Origin: Zasmidium citrigriseum
Taxonomy: Eukaryota; Ascomycota; Dothideomycetes; Mycosphaerellales; Mycosphaerellaceae
DNA length: 64,000 nt
NCBI GenBank assembly: GCA_002786025.1
Contig: NHNW01000018.1
Coordinates: 186,001-250,000, forward strand
Reading direction: 5' to 3'
This document shows, piece after piece, positions 34,034 to 44,755 of the stretch. The notes under the pieces are model-generated. The model searched no databases. It was not told the DNA's origin and saw only the letters and a program-made list of their open reading frames with translations. The position numbers were made by a program, and so were the translations under genes. Position 1 is the first letter of the stretch. The number at the start of each line of letters is the position of its first letter.

Positions 34034-34961
34034 TCATCGACGGCCACTCTCTTCCAAACTCTCAAAGAACATCTCAAACGCCTCTCGCAAGTCCGGATGA
34101 CATAGCGCAATCTCCTCCTCGTTAGGATAACTCCCAGACTCGCTGTACTCCACCGCAATAGCAATATCCAGACCCAAGGTGATCGTATCCAGCTCAAGCT
34201 CTTGCACAGCGAAGGCTTCCATCCAAGTCAGGATCTGGAGAAAAGCGCTCCCGTGGCCTGTTCTGCCCATGATGCGATCATGCACCTCTTGACAAGTCGA
34301 GTCCTCGCACGTATGGCCGCAGCTCCAGGTATCGAGGAAGGCGTGAATGCACTCGTGGAAGAGCGTACCGGCTATGCTGGTGAAGTGGTCGAACGTCCCG
34401 TCGATCGCGGAGAGGTTTGCGGGATCCAGTGTGATTTTTGTCCAGTATCTGGGATCGTCTTCGACTTTGTGTTCGTAGCCTAGATTGCCGGTGCGTTTGT
34501 GCAGGCCTTCTTCCCACGCGAACTCGATGTGTGTGAGTTTGTTGAAGAAGAAGATTGCGCTGATGAGTTTGATGAGATCTTTCATTTGTCGAGGTGTGGG
34601 CGGGCGTCCTGTGCGCTTGAGGGTGGCTCGGTAGCGTTTGGCCAGGCGCTTCCATTTGCGCAAGGCTCGCAGACGGTCGACGTGGAGGGGCTTGGTATCG
34701 GCGCTCTCTAGTTGCGTGATGACTTTGTACGCGAGAGTGGAAGGGTGATGTCCGCAGCGCTCGAGAATCACGATCTCTTTCCCTCTCTTCCTCACCCGTC
34801 GAAAGGGCGCATGCAGGAATCCATCTCCGTATTCCTGTTTGCTTTTGTCAGTATCAGATCGAATTGATTGCCATGGATGGTATACTGACCAAAGGAGATC
34901 GTTCGTCCCGCTCACTGCCTAGATCAGGAGACGCTGTGAGAGACGCGGTGTTGGGCGACAT
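34034..34961 (-). CDS. SprT-like zinc metalloprotease (copy 2)
   Basis: Two exons (34890-34961 and 34034-34834) with a 55-nt intron (gtcagt...acag), phase 0; 290 residues. The zinc motif FHECIHAF is followed by three cysteines (SCGHTCEDSTC) and GRTGHGSAF, giving HExxHxF...C-x3-C-x4-C...GHGxxF. An upstream strand THIEFAWEEGL corresponds to VEFAWGPHL of copy 3. The N-terminal part contains basic helices (KWKRLAKRYRATLKRTGR). It resembles copy 3 (47825) more closely than copy 1 (7618). No signal peptide. Substrate unknown; a DNA-protein crosslink role as in Spartan is only an analogy. Confidence 0.82.
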
Positions 34962-35202
34962 TGGAGCTTGACTGGCTTTTGATGCTTGTTGATCTTTCAA
35001 GTCCTTGACCAGAATGACCCACACGCTCTGTCTGCGATTTTTGTGTGCGGCTCATGCTGCAGTCTCCTATTGGACCGGATCCAGATCTCGCTGTGTTCAG
35101 GAGGAGCATCAGAAGTCCTGGAACGCATGGGCAGATCTCGCGACTTCATGTTGAGGACTCTCGGGGTACTCTCTCTGAACTCGCTGTTGAAGTCCATGGC
35201 TC

Positions 35203-35646
35203 TCAGAGAGCATCGGTTCCATTATTCAGAGATTCGTGGCGAGCGAGAGCAAGCTCCAATTGGGCAGGATCTTCGATAGCCTTGACGAAAGTATATCGTC
35301 CACCTCTTTTACACCCTTCCGTGGTTTGGATGCTCTGCTGCCATTTCGTCAGATGTTATACCAGCATCGTACCTTCCATCCTGTTCTGCTTGCTCTTCCG
35401 CAGCCCGTCCATAGCTCTTTCAATACAGTCTCTTGCTTCGTACGCCGTTTCTCGGGCGACATTGTCGCATCGTGATATCGATTCGAGGGGGCTGTCCGGT
35501 GGCGTATCGTTTTTGATGATGAGTACAGTCCGTGGACTGACAACGCGTCGGTCGTAGCAGGTGCGGCTGGAAGGTAAAGTAAAAGGAAGTCGCGAGCCTA
35601 GACACGTCGTTCTCTCGGTATCTACATCGCCCTTAGGCCACGGCAT
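35203..35646 (-). CDS. possible small two-exon protein, unknown
   Basis: A 5' exon from the ATG at 35646 (MPWPKGDVDTERTT...) reads through a basic, helical stretch (NVARETAYEARDCIERAMDG). A gt...ag intron of about 100 nt then joins it, in phase, to DPAQLELALARHESLNNGTD and a stop at 35203-35205. The total would be about 115 residues. The splice model rests on phase and motif only, and the opposite strand also has an ORF. Treat as tentative. Confidence 0.35.
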
Positions 35647-36177
35647 CGATCGCAAAACGTTCTAAATTATTCAAAATGAATACCGAAGTATGGCGCTGAG
35701 ATTAACACTATCTTTCCACGCCCACGAACATTGAAATAGCAGCAAATAAAAAGATACACCCTTTGCCTGAGTAAAAAGCAAAAAAGAATCAAGTGAAAGC
35801 TTCAAAGCTTGTGGTTCGAACTGCGGAAAGAAAGTGAATGTTAGCAACTGAGCTACCAATGTAAATCTCTGAAACGGCTGGCTGGCTGGCTGGCGATGGC
35901 ATCGGCATTGGCATGGCATGTTCGAATATTGAAGGTGCTGTTTCACGCTGCATATATATCACTTCACTCGGCCTTCACTTTCACATGAATGGACGAACGG
36001 CCTTTGCTTTCAGGGTCTACGCGCTGGCTTGCTACCTGCAGGCCCTCCCTCCATCCCCGACACGACACCAAACACCACGCAACCTTGACGGCACTTGAAG
36101 CCTTCTACTCGAATACTGCTTTACGGAGATACCCTCGCAAAGATTACTTTTCTCTCATCAACTTCATCATCACGACA
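35647..36177. other. AT-richer intergenic region
   Basis: About 530 bases, locally AT-rich around 35650-35830, with a tRNA-like word pair at 35812-35870 that does not fold (see rejected items) and a short ggctggctggctggc run near 35877. It contains the probable promoter of the gene at 36178. Confidence 0.4.
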
Positions 36178-36438
36178 ATGGCAAGCGAAGCCACCACCAG
36201 CACGACCACCTCCCCGCCGACGAAGGCTCCACCCGCCCTCCCACACGACGACGGCTTCAACGCCTGGCTGCTCAAGCAGGCGATCATGGCAGTAGTGGCC
36301 TTCTGCATCATCTTACCTCTGGTGATGTACCTCCGACAGCGCCGCACACAGGCGAATTCAGCCACTGCAAGCTCTGGTGATATCGAGTTGGACGAACTAT
36401 CGCAAGAGCGCCTTCTCCGAGAAGGTACGATCAACTGA
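36178..36438 (+). CDS. small single-pass membrane protein, unknown
   Basis: 86 residues from the ATG at 36178. A Thr/Ser/Pro-rich N-terminus is followed by one hydrophobic helix (AIMAVVAFCIILPLVMYL) and a positively charged RQRRTQ, then an acidic Leu/Glu-rich tail. Topology would be N-out by the positive-inside rule. Possibly a small organelle or ER subunit; no family recognised. Confidence 0.6.
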   Translation: MASEATTSTTTSPPTKAPPALPHDDGFNAWLLKQAIMAVVAFCIILPLVMYLRQRRTQANSATASSGDIELDELSQERLLREGTIN

Positions 36439-36652
36439 GCCACTGGAAAGTTAAATAGTAGACTGACTCTGGTGTTAGATCCTTGAGACAATCAATCGAA
36501 TCGAGCCTACTTGCGAAACCTCATGGACTTGAAAGCCTGCAGAGAGATATGGAGATAGCGAGAAAAGGGTCATGCGACCTGGGAAAGAGCAAGGGTGGGG
36601 TCAACTTGATATTGCATCAAGAAAGAGCAGTGCACATTGGCAAGAGCCTCCT

Positions 36653-38398
36653 CTACTTGTACAAATCCCCATGATCACGCTTAATAGCATCGGCCCCCTT
36701 CTCCGCCACCATATAAACCGAATTCTGAATCCGACAATCCGGAATCACTGGAATGCAAGAAGCATCAATGACCCTCAACTTCTTGACCCCATGAACCTTC
36801 AGCCCTGGATCAACAACACCTTGCTGGATGTCTTTCGAAAGACGAGCAGTCCCGCAAGGATGGAACGATGTCTGCGAACGATCAAGAACAGTCCTCTTCA
36901 TCAGCTCGTTATCGTGCAATGGCATCGGGAATGGATACTCGGCGACGATGACGTCTTTGAAACCTTCACCGTGCTTGAGGATGTCGTATGCGTAGCGGAT
37001 CCCTTCGCGCATGGCGATGATGTCGAGCTCGTTGTTGAAGTAGTTGAGGTTGATGTGTGCTTGTTGCAAAGGATCGGCGCTGTTGAGTGTAACCTCGCCG
37101 GGCTCGGAAACTGGACGTACGAGATCAACCATCACTGTCATGAAGTTTCCTTTGCTTGGGGTTGGATAGTGCCATTGGAAGGCGCTGCCAAAGAGACAGA
37201 CGAAGTCCAGCTCGAAGTGTGGTTGGCCGTATGGGCAGAAGGGATCTTTGCCGTCGTTGGAGGCTTTGGCTTCGACGTACTCTGGACATTTGTTGAGGTA
37301 GGAGTCGATGCGTGGGAAGCCGACCATTTCGAGAAAGCCCGAGCCCATTGGACCGCCGTGCTTGTTGGCGTATGCTTGGAGGGCTTGCTTGTGGTGGGCT
37401 GTTCCCGGACGAAGGATGTAGTCGTCCATGCCGAAGCCTTCTTTGACTTCTAGGACAAATGGGACGCCCGGATGATCGAGCAGGTTCTTTCCAACGTGTG
37501 GAGAGTCGACGAGGACTGGGATATTGTGCTTCTGAAGTTCAGCCTTTGGACCAATACCGCTAAGCATCAGCAGCTTGGGACTTTCGAAGACACCTTCCGA
37601 GACAATGACTTCGCGGGTGGCGAAAAAGCTCATCTCCTGGGCGGAATTGGTGATCACGGTCACGCCCTTACACGTCTTGTCGACACCGTCGATGATGAGG
37701 TTCTTGGAATGCGCTTCGGAAAGGACAGTGATGTTTGGCTTGTCGACCAGACAGAGAAAGCTTCCCGAACGGCGGCCGTGGTAGATGGTGTTGACGCTGT
37801 GAGTAAGGCCAAGCATCTCGCCATCAAAGATGTTCTCCGTGATGGGCTGACCAGTCGACTTCCAGGCCTTGGTCAAAAGGTCTCGAAATGGCTGCATCTC
37901 AGGGATCAACTCGGAGTGAGCAATCGGGATAGGACCATCAGTCCCAATCTTCTTGAGATCCTTGGAATAAGCACCCTCATCATCATGATACGTCGCCGAC
38001 TTCCTTAGGTAAGGCTTGAGAGGTTCCCAAGTCCACTCCTTCCCACCATACTCCTCCCACATATCGAACGTTCCTTTCGAACCAGGAACCCAAGTAAAGT
38101 AGTTCAGAGCAGAGCTTCCGCCGAGCGTCTTTCCACGAGTGTTCGGCTTCTCGACTCTTTCGTAGTCTTCTCGGTTGATCATGGTCGTCTTGTAGGCCCA
38201 GTCGTACTTGGAGTTGCGGAGATTCATGGCTTCTGCCGGCGTGCGGATCTCTTCGTTGTCTTTGGAGTCTCCTGGGCCGGCTTCGATGACGAGGATCCGG
38301 ACATGAGGGTTTTCGGCGAGGCGGCCGGCGACAAGATTGCCTGCTGTTCCACCGCCGACGATGATGAAGTCGAAGCGGGAGTTGTTTTGGATGGCCAT
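36653..38398 (-). CDS. GMC-family flavin oxidoreductase
   Basis: Single exon, 581 residues from the ATG at 38398. The FAD-binding dinucleotide fold FIIVGGGTAGNLVAGRL lies near the N-terminus. GMC signature 1 is GKTLGGSSALNYFTW and signature 2 is GVFESPKLLMLSGIGP. The catalytic C-terminal region has SFHPCGTARL and IPDCRIQNSVYMVAEKGAD. Members oxidise alcohols, sugars or choline with FAD, often making H2O2. No signal peptide, so intracellular. The second active-site position, often His or Asn in this family, appears as QN here; substrate unknown. It lies next to a catalase on the same strand. Confidence 0.9.
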   Translation of the reverse strand: MAIQNNSRFDFIIVGGGTAGNLVAGRLAENPHVRILVIEAGPGDSKDNEEIRTPAEAMNLRNSKYDWAYKTTMINREDYERVEKPNTRGKTLGGSSALNYFTWVPGSKGTFDMWEEYGGKEWTWEPLKPYLRKSATYHDDEGAYSKDLKKIGTDGPIPIAHSELIPEMQPFRDLLTKAWKSTGQPITENIFDGEMLGLTHSVNTIYHGRRSGSFLCLVDKPNITVLSEAHSKNLIIDGVDKTCKGVTVITNSAQEMSFFATREVIVSEGVFESPKLLMLSGIGPKAELQKHNIPVLVDSPHVGKNLLDHPGVPFVLEVKEGFGMDDYILRPGTAHHKQALQAYANKHGGPMGSGFLEMVGFPRIDSYLNKCPEYVEAKASNDGKDPFCPYGQPHFELDFVCLFGSAFQWHYPTPSKGNFMTVMVDLVRPVSEPGEVTLNSADPLQQAHINLNYFNNELDIIAMREGIRYAYDILKHGEGFKDVIVAEYPFPMPLHDNELMKRTVLDRSQTSFHPCGTARLSKDIQQGVVDPGLKVHGVKKLRVIDASCIPVIPDCRIQNSVYMVAEKGADAIKRDHGDLYK

Positions 38399-38821
38399 GA
38401 TTGCTCTCACGGGAAGGATTCGGGACAGAAGTAAGACTGTCAATTGCTTTGTCGTCCCTCGGTCACCTAGGTAACTGCTGCGCTTTTATGTTCTCGTCGC
38501 CGAGCAGTGGTGTCCCCATCCTGCATGTTCTATTCGAGAACGATACCGGGCCCGCAAGTCTCCTTGCTCAGAGTCTGCTTCAAGAGCCGCGTACAATTGC
38601 CTTGTTGAGCAGCTACTCCTGTTTCGTGTCCGAATGGATGAGTTCTTGTAGACTTGTCAGCCTCGGGGCCGTGTACCGAATTGTAGGACTCCACAAGAGC
38701 TATTGACACTTTCTCAACGACACAATCGCTAGCCGAGCCGTTGATCCATGGTTTGAGAGGTTGTTGATAGAGTGAGATCAGGAGAGAGAAACGTTGCATT
38801 CATGTGTAGCAGCCAAAACTC
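38399..38821. other. intergenic region
   Basis: About 420 bases between the GMC gene start and the F-box-like gene stop, both minus strand. A minus-strand ORF (38530-38799) lacks protein-like features. It probably holds the GMC promoter. Confidence 0.4.
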
Positions 38822-39304
38822 TCACCTCTTCCGCCTCGCCTCTCTCTTCGCCTTCTTCTCCCTCCGCTTCTTCTCCCGCAAAAACTCACAATGCTCACAC
38901 ACGCGGTACCACGGGCATCGCAGTCTATACGTGCGACTGTGCCACAAAGTCCGTTTCTTCTCAAACTTCTCAAACGCCTTGCGGCCTCTCTCCAGCTTCT
39001 TCCTCACCTTGCTCGATCCATCGGCGGTGGCTTTGAAGGTCTTGCTCACCCGCAAGCACCCACGCAGCCACTCAGGCGGGACGAAGAGCAGGATGTTCTC
39101 CAGGAGCTCCGGGATAGCGAAGACTTTGTTGGCTGCGGCGGCGCCTCGCGCGCGAGCTTCTTCGGCTTCCTGTTGGCGGGCCTGCTCGGCGTGGACGATA
39201 TCCCTATGTGAAGTCAATTTAGTATCATTCTCTCGCTTTCTCCATTTCCTGTTGCTTGGTCTCGATGCCGCAAAGATCTCGTCAATGGCATTGGTGTATG
39301 CCAT
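38822..39304 (-). CDS. F-box-like protein, basic C-terminus
   Basis: 160 residues, single exon. A helical F-box-like core, VFAIPELLENILLFVPPEWL followed by RGCLRVSKTFKATAD, sits in the middle. The C-terminus is very basic and helical (FEKFEKKRTLWHSRTYRLRC; REKKRREKKAKREARRKR), which could be a nuclear localisation signal. F-box proteins recruit substrates to SCF ubiquitin ligases. The 5' end lies only about 150 bases from the catalase stop. Confidence 0.6.
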   Translation of the reverse strand: MAYTNAIDEIFAASRPSNRKWRKRENDTKLTSHRDIVHAEQARQQEAEEARARGAAAANKVFAIPELLENILLFVPPEWLRGCLRVSKTFKATADGSSKVRKKLERGRKAFEKFEKKRTLWHSRTYRLRCPWYRVCEHCEFLREKKRREKKAKREARRKR

Positions 39305-39458
39305 GGTTGCGGGGATGGAGGTGTGAAGTTCGAGAAGTTGGCGCTGTTTGCACAGAAATCGTGAGGGCGTGCCAAGCCCGCGCGCCCCTTTTCCACACGA
39401 TGAGTCTCAGGGCGGTACGTGAATCGTGTCAAGATTCGAGTTCTTCGTAAAGCTCTAT

Positions 39459-41280
39459 CTACTTTTGAGCGGATCTCTTCTTCACTCCCTCCTTGATTGC
39501 CATACCAAGTCCGGCGTCCACCTTCGAGAAGTATGCTACCACCACCGTCAGCAAGAGACAACATTCTGAAGAGCGATGCGTGCCTGCACTTACCATACAC
39601 CTGTTCCTGCAACATAGGCCCAACATCAAGCAACGTAGGACAAATATTATCCATGAACTGCTCAGCACTCCCTTCTTTCTGAATCATTCCCCACAGAACT
39701 CTGGGTTGCTCAAAGTCCTTCTCCGTCAAGCCGGTGGCATAGATTTGCACTCTACCCTGCCAATGCTCATGAGTTGGAACGGCATAGCGATTGCTGAGTC
39801 GGACTGGACGAAGCTCAGATCTGATATAGTCGGGGTCGCCACCGTAGTTCCCGTCGATCCTAGCTCGCCCGTCCCGTTCGTATGGGTTGTAGACTGGACA
39901 GTGTGGGCGGTTGGAGGGGAGTTGTTGGTAGTTGGCGCCGAGTCTGTAGCGGGCGGCGTCTGGATATGCGAACATGCGGGCCTGGAGGACTATGATCATA
40001 TTAGAAGACTGGTATGTATATATTTGCACTTGCGAGTCTTACCCATGTCAGCCGAAGGACCAATACCTGGTGCCATGTTCGACGGAGAGAAGGCAGCTTG
40101 CTCGATGTCCTGGAAGTAATTCTCAGGCTAATCCAGTGTCAGCTACCAACTCCTTGCAAGAGCTGCATGACGTTTATAGCTTACATTGCGATCCAAAGTC
40201 AATCGTCCGATTCGCCTCAAGGGATACTGCTCATGCGGCCAAGTGAAGGTGTTGTCGAAAATATCGATCGGTGCCTTCGCAACATCCTCCGGCTTGATAA
40301 CCTGGACATAAAGAAGCCAAGTAGGATACTCGCCGTTCTCGATAGAGTTGAACAGATCCTTGACATGGTAGTCAGGCTCCGTTCCGGCAAGATGCGTAGC
40401 GGTGGCAGCATCCATGGTCTTGACACCGCCTTCAGGCTTCAAGTGCCATTTGACGTACACCAAGCTCCCATCAGCCTTCGTCAAGCTGTAAGTATGGACG
40501 CCATACCCAGCGATATGCCTCAGGCTCGCAGGTATACCCCTCTGCCCAAAGAGCTGCATCAGCGCATGAATCCCCTCTGGATTATTAACATGATAGTCCC
40601 AAAACATCGTATTATCCGGAACGTTCGTCCTCGGATGTTTCTTATGACTCCTGTTCATACTGGGAAACTTGATCGGGTCTCGAAGGAAGAATACGGGTAA
40701 GTCGTTGAAGACGAAGTCGTGGTTGCCTTCTTCGGTGTAGAACTTGATCGACCAGCCTCGCACGTCTCGGACTGTGTCGGCGGACCCTTTCTCGCCACCG
40801 ACTGTGGAGATTCTTGTCATGACTTCGGTCTTCTTGCCGATGCCAGTGAGGAAGTGGGCGTCTGTTAGGTCGGAGATGTCGTCAAGAACTTCGAACTGGC
40901 CGAAGGCTCCAGCGGCTTTGGCATGGACCATTCTGGAATGTGTCAGTCGATCCGCAATACTGACAGCCACTAAACGTCTGATGGAGCTTGCCTTTCAGGG
41001 ATTCGCTCTCGAGAGAAGTGGGCGAGGACTTCAATCAGCTGAGTGTCGGTGAGCACTGCCAGTCCTCCGTTGCCGGACTGCAGCCTGACTTCTTGTGCTG
41101 AGCCAGGATCGGCGCATGGTTGACCTGTTCTCATGTCAGTCAAAAATCCATCCTATGAAGGAGATGGAACGGCTGTTACCTTCAGCCAATGTGTAAAGGG
41201 GATCGAAGGATGTGCTCAGCTGTTCCACCAGTCAGTGAACGTTGACACGGCTTGGTTTGATGGTAACTCACTGCTGCCAT
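39459..41280 (-). CDS. monofunctional heme catalase (small-subunit type)
   Basis: Seven exons: 41272-41280, 41180-41219, 40992-41124, 40185-40932, 40043-40127, 39594-39989 and 39459-39535; 495 residues with all phases consistent. The catalytic His lies in [13 protein letters not shown], Asn in [10 protein letters not shown], the heme-ligand Tyr in [14 protein letters not shown], and [19 protein letters not shown] is diagnostic. It degrades H2O2 to water and oxygen. The intron at 40933-40991 begins GC (gcaagc) not GT. The first exon is only 9 nt (Met-Ala-Ala). No signal peptide and no SKL-type peroxisomal tail (ends RSAQK), so location is probably cytosol. Confidence 0.93.
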
Positions 41281-41766
41281 GATGGTATAGAAGAAGGAGT
41301 AATTGGGTAGATCGAAGGCAATGAAATTGAGAGCCTGGCAGAGCTCTTCCATTTGTAAAATATCGATGTTGGTTGGGACCTGCATTTGCATGGTCAGCAT
41401 CAGCTATTGCATTGGGCAACGGGGCCGAACTGCCACAAGCTGTTTCCTTCGGATGTCATCCCCGGCCAATGGCGTACTCTAAGCTGGTGCCTTACAGTGC
41501 CTGGTGCGTAGCCGAAATGGCATTGAAAGGCAAAAGCGTGAGTGATAGCGGTTTGGGCGTCCCCAAACCTTTCTGTCTTCGCATCTGTTGTCTATCAGGC
41601 TGGTGTTCTAGCTTTTTCGTACATCGTGGTCGCTAAACGTTGCACGTCGTACTTTTGAGTCTCTTCAATCCACCATATGCCTGTCTTTCGAAGCCGGCCA
41701 TCTCCAGCATTTAATAAGCGTCAACGCCGTGTCGTTTGCCGCTTTATACTCCGTTTGTCGTACAGA
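41281..41766. other. intergenic region
   Basis: About 490 bases upstream of the catalase start and downstream of the transcription-factor gene stop. No supported gene; likely contains the catalase promoter. Confidence 0.4.
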
Positions 41767-44090
41767 TCATTCCAGATGAGTATTCAACTCCCAATCCAAA
41801 TCCAGCGTCGTCTGGTTCAAGAACGCCCACTCCTCGTTCGTAAACGGCACATGACTCCAGTCTCCTTCCGGCGGCGACTGAAACATTTCGTCCGTATTCT
41901 CGCTGAACGCAAAACCCTGAAAGCGAATCTGCCGCACGTTCTGTGGACAATGTAGCTCGTCTGGATCGAGACCAGCTCGCTCCCAGCATCTGTCTCTCGC
42001 TCGTCGAATGAAGTTCCAGACCTCGTTGCCTCCGGGGTCTTGTAGGGGTCTGGTATCTGGATCACCGTCCTCGTTGGAGATGACACCGGCGCTCGAGGTG
42101 TCGCCACTGCACATGGAAAGTGCGAGATCGATGAGCTGTCTTGTCTCTTTGACGAACCCGGGATTGGGTGATTCTTGCAAGTCCGTGATGAGAGCCATGA
42201 TGCTGTGGAGCGGTTGATGTCGCCCGGGCCAGCACCAGTGCCAAGGCTGAAAGTCATTCCTCTGGGTTAGCTGCAGGAATCGATGGAGGTACTCTCGACA
42301 GTTCATCATGGCGCTATAGCAATGTCAGTGAGCGGTCCAATCGAGCTATGGTTGGCCAACATACTTGGGCTCTCTTCTTCGTAACGAGTCCAATAATCCG
42401 TGTCTTCGAAGAGGGCCATACATGATAGCGTATGGCTTCGCCGCGTACATCGATAGCACCATTTTGGCCAGCTCGGCAAAGAAAGGGCTGGATGCATCTT
42501 CGGGACTGGCTGAACCGGACTGCCCAGTCTGTGCAGCCAACTGCATGGCAGAGATCTCCAACTTGTATGCATCCATTTCCGTTCGTATGCGCTGTGTGAT
42601 CTGCAGGATATTGTCAAGATCATTCTCGTCCAGGACGTTCCTGTGAATGGTCTGAAGGAATTCGCTCGAGCTTTTGTAGAAGCTGTATTTTCCACCGATG
42701 AACAGTGACACTAGGGACTGGGGTACGGGATGCGAGGGGTTCTTATGTCCACCCTCCGAGCTTAAGCTTGTCTTGACAGGCTGGACATCATAGGCTTTGT
42801 TCGGTATGAGAGGAGGGAGGCCTGCTGCAAGAGCGACTTGAGCATCGATGGCAATGAGTGTCCACCACAAGTCCCGGCGGAGGCGGACCTCCGAATCCGA
42901 GATGGACTTATACTGGGAAGGATCTTGATGCAGGCCTAAGGAATGGGTCAGCCTAATTTGCTAGATCGTACCAGGTCTGCTCACTTACCGAGTATCAGGG
43001 CAACTCGATACGCTACTCCCACGAAGGAGCAGCAAGTAAGCGGCTGCTCTTCACGCAACCAGGTCGTATCTACAATAAGATATGCAGCGAGAGACTGCAG
43101 TGAAGGGACTTGAGGGAAATCGCTACATCGTATGGCCGAGATCGTCAGCTTGTACAGTCTGGCAGAGAGCCTTTCTCTGGCTCTGTGGCCGAAGATCTGC
43201 TGCATCCGATTGCGTGGGCATACCACACTCCCAGCAAATAAGACAGCAGCAAAGAGAGACATGAAGTGCGTCGAGAGATTGAAGTCGTCGCTCAAGCCGG
43301 CGTTACTGTAGACTGTCAACATTCATCGTAAACAGACCAGGTTTTGTATTACTCGCCTATCGTGGAGCTGTTGAACGCCGAGGAGGAAGGCAGATGTATC
43401 AACGATTGGCATCATGGGATGGAAGCCTACCATGTAGGCCCAAATGAGTAGATCACATTGCTCCCGCGAAGGCAGTTCCGCAAGAATCTCTTTTGCTGAA
43501 CTGCCAGAGGAGCCTTGTTGGGGACTGTAGTCCAGCAGCGACCAAGTCGGTACTCGTGGAAATATGTCACCATACTGGTTGGGAGATCTTCCATTCGCCC
43601 CAGTGCTACTGGCAAAGGGACTCGATGAGCTTCTTCTTGACTGCTCAAAGGCGCCGTCCTCGCCATGGCTGGTGGAGTTCCGCTGCTGTGCCCTCAGGAG
43701 ATCGTTGATGGATGCAATCTAAGATACTTCAGTATTTGAACGACCTTCTGGATCAAATAAACACACCTCGTCGCTGACAAGGGCAAATGATGACGGAGAC
43801 AGAAATCTGCTCTTGGTCTGGGAGCCATTGTACAAGTGGCCAGGATATGGATCCTTGTGGTCGACTGCCATGGTCGTTTCATCTTCGGCGTGGGGTTCGA
43901 GTCCCGTCTGTCCGGGCACTGCATCCTGCAATGTCAGAAGCAAGGCAAAACGATCAAGATCTCCCACCAAGGCAATGGTCAGGACTTTGATAGTCATACC
44001 TAGCTCTTCAATCAGACTCCCCAACTTCTGAAGGCGAGACGGGATGGTGGTATTCTCCGCAATCACAGAAGGAGTCTCATCTTTTCGCAC
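41767..44090 (-). CDS. fungal-specific transcription-factor-domain protein (N-terminus unresolved)
   Basis: Exons 43766 to about 44090, 43357-43718, 42989-43305, 42365-42935 and 41767-42313 join in phase (the 43306-43356 intron uses a GC donor, gcgagt). The domain is recognised by CDLLIWAYMVGFHPMMPIVD, FLLGVQQLHD, RLYKLTISAIRCSDFP and SEVRLRRDLWWTLIAIDAQV. An N-terminal coiled coil (RLQKLGSLIEELGM) normally follows a Zn2Cys6 cluster, but I find no complete cluster between 44090 and 44420. Either it sits in an exon I could not place or it has been lost. Likely a nuclear regulator. It lies directly upstream of the catalase on the same strand. Confidence 0.75.
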
Positions 44091-44755
44091 AGTCAGGCAT
44101 AATCCTCTGCAGGCATATATTCTCAGACCGACCGATAATCACAACGCCGTCGGATCCAGTATTGGCATACGCATATTGGCAGTGCAGTCTCTGCCTTACA
44201 CATCGGGAGCACGACGGCCGGATCTACAGCCCACGCATTAGCCTATGACATGCATATACTGCGCTAGATGGAACTTGCCTTGTCGCAGCTTACTTTGCGT
44301 CTGCTGCAGTGTTGACAGGCGCGGGGAGGTCGGCGCCGGCCACTAGAAGAGCCTGCCGCGGGTGAAGGTTGCATGGTAGGAGCCACAGCCTGTCGTCCGA
44401 GATGTGGCTGCGAGGGACAGGATGATATACCATTTTGGAGGTGATGTTGATGCAGGATCTGTTGGCGGGATGATTGCGGATGCTTACGCCTGCCTCATGC
44501 AGATTCGGTGCCGCCGTTGGAAAGGGTTTAGTGAGAAGCCTTGTGAATGGTCCGGGGAAAGATCGACTTGAGACTTCCCCAACGTCGGTTTCAAGATATG
44601 CGAGTAGCTTGGAGAAGATTCCACTCGCCGAGAGAGTGTCCGGGTCCGCACAGATCAATCACATGAAGCCGAACGCAAGAGACGCCGATCTGCGGCGCAG
44701 TGGCGGTGCGTCCTCGAAACCATACACCAGCACGGACGATAAGTATGGCGAGTGA
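44091..44755. other. region with unresolved ORFs upstream of two divergent genes
   Basis: Divergent spacer between the transcription-factor gene (minus) and the arrestin-like gene (plus, from 44756). Minus ORF 44290-44658 and plus ORF 44474-44755 overlap; neither has a recognised domain. Part of it may encode the missing N-terminal exon(s) of the transcription factor. Confidence 0.35.

Noticed and set aside
35810..35890. Possible tRNA on the minus strand (tggtagctcagttg and gttcgaacc-like A and B boxes)
   Set aside because: The T-stem and acceptor stem do not pair around these boxes, and no anticodon arm can be formed; at most a tRNA-like relic.
36572..37453. 293-codon plus-strand ORF
   Set aside because: Antisense to the GMC oxidoreductase, whose family motifs span this region.
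43880..43910. B-box-like ggttcgagtcc on the plus strand
   Set aside because: No A box at the right distance and no matching acceptor 5' strand; it lies within the coding frame of the transcription-factor gene.
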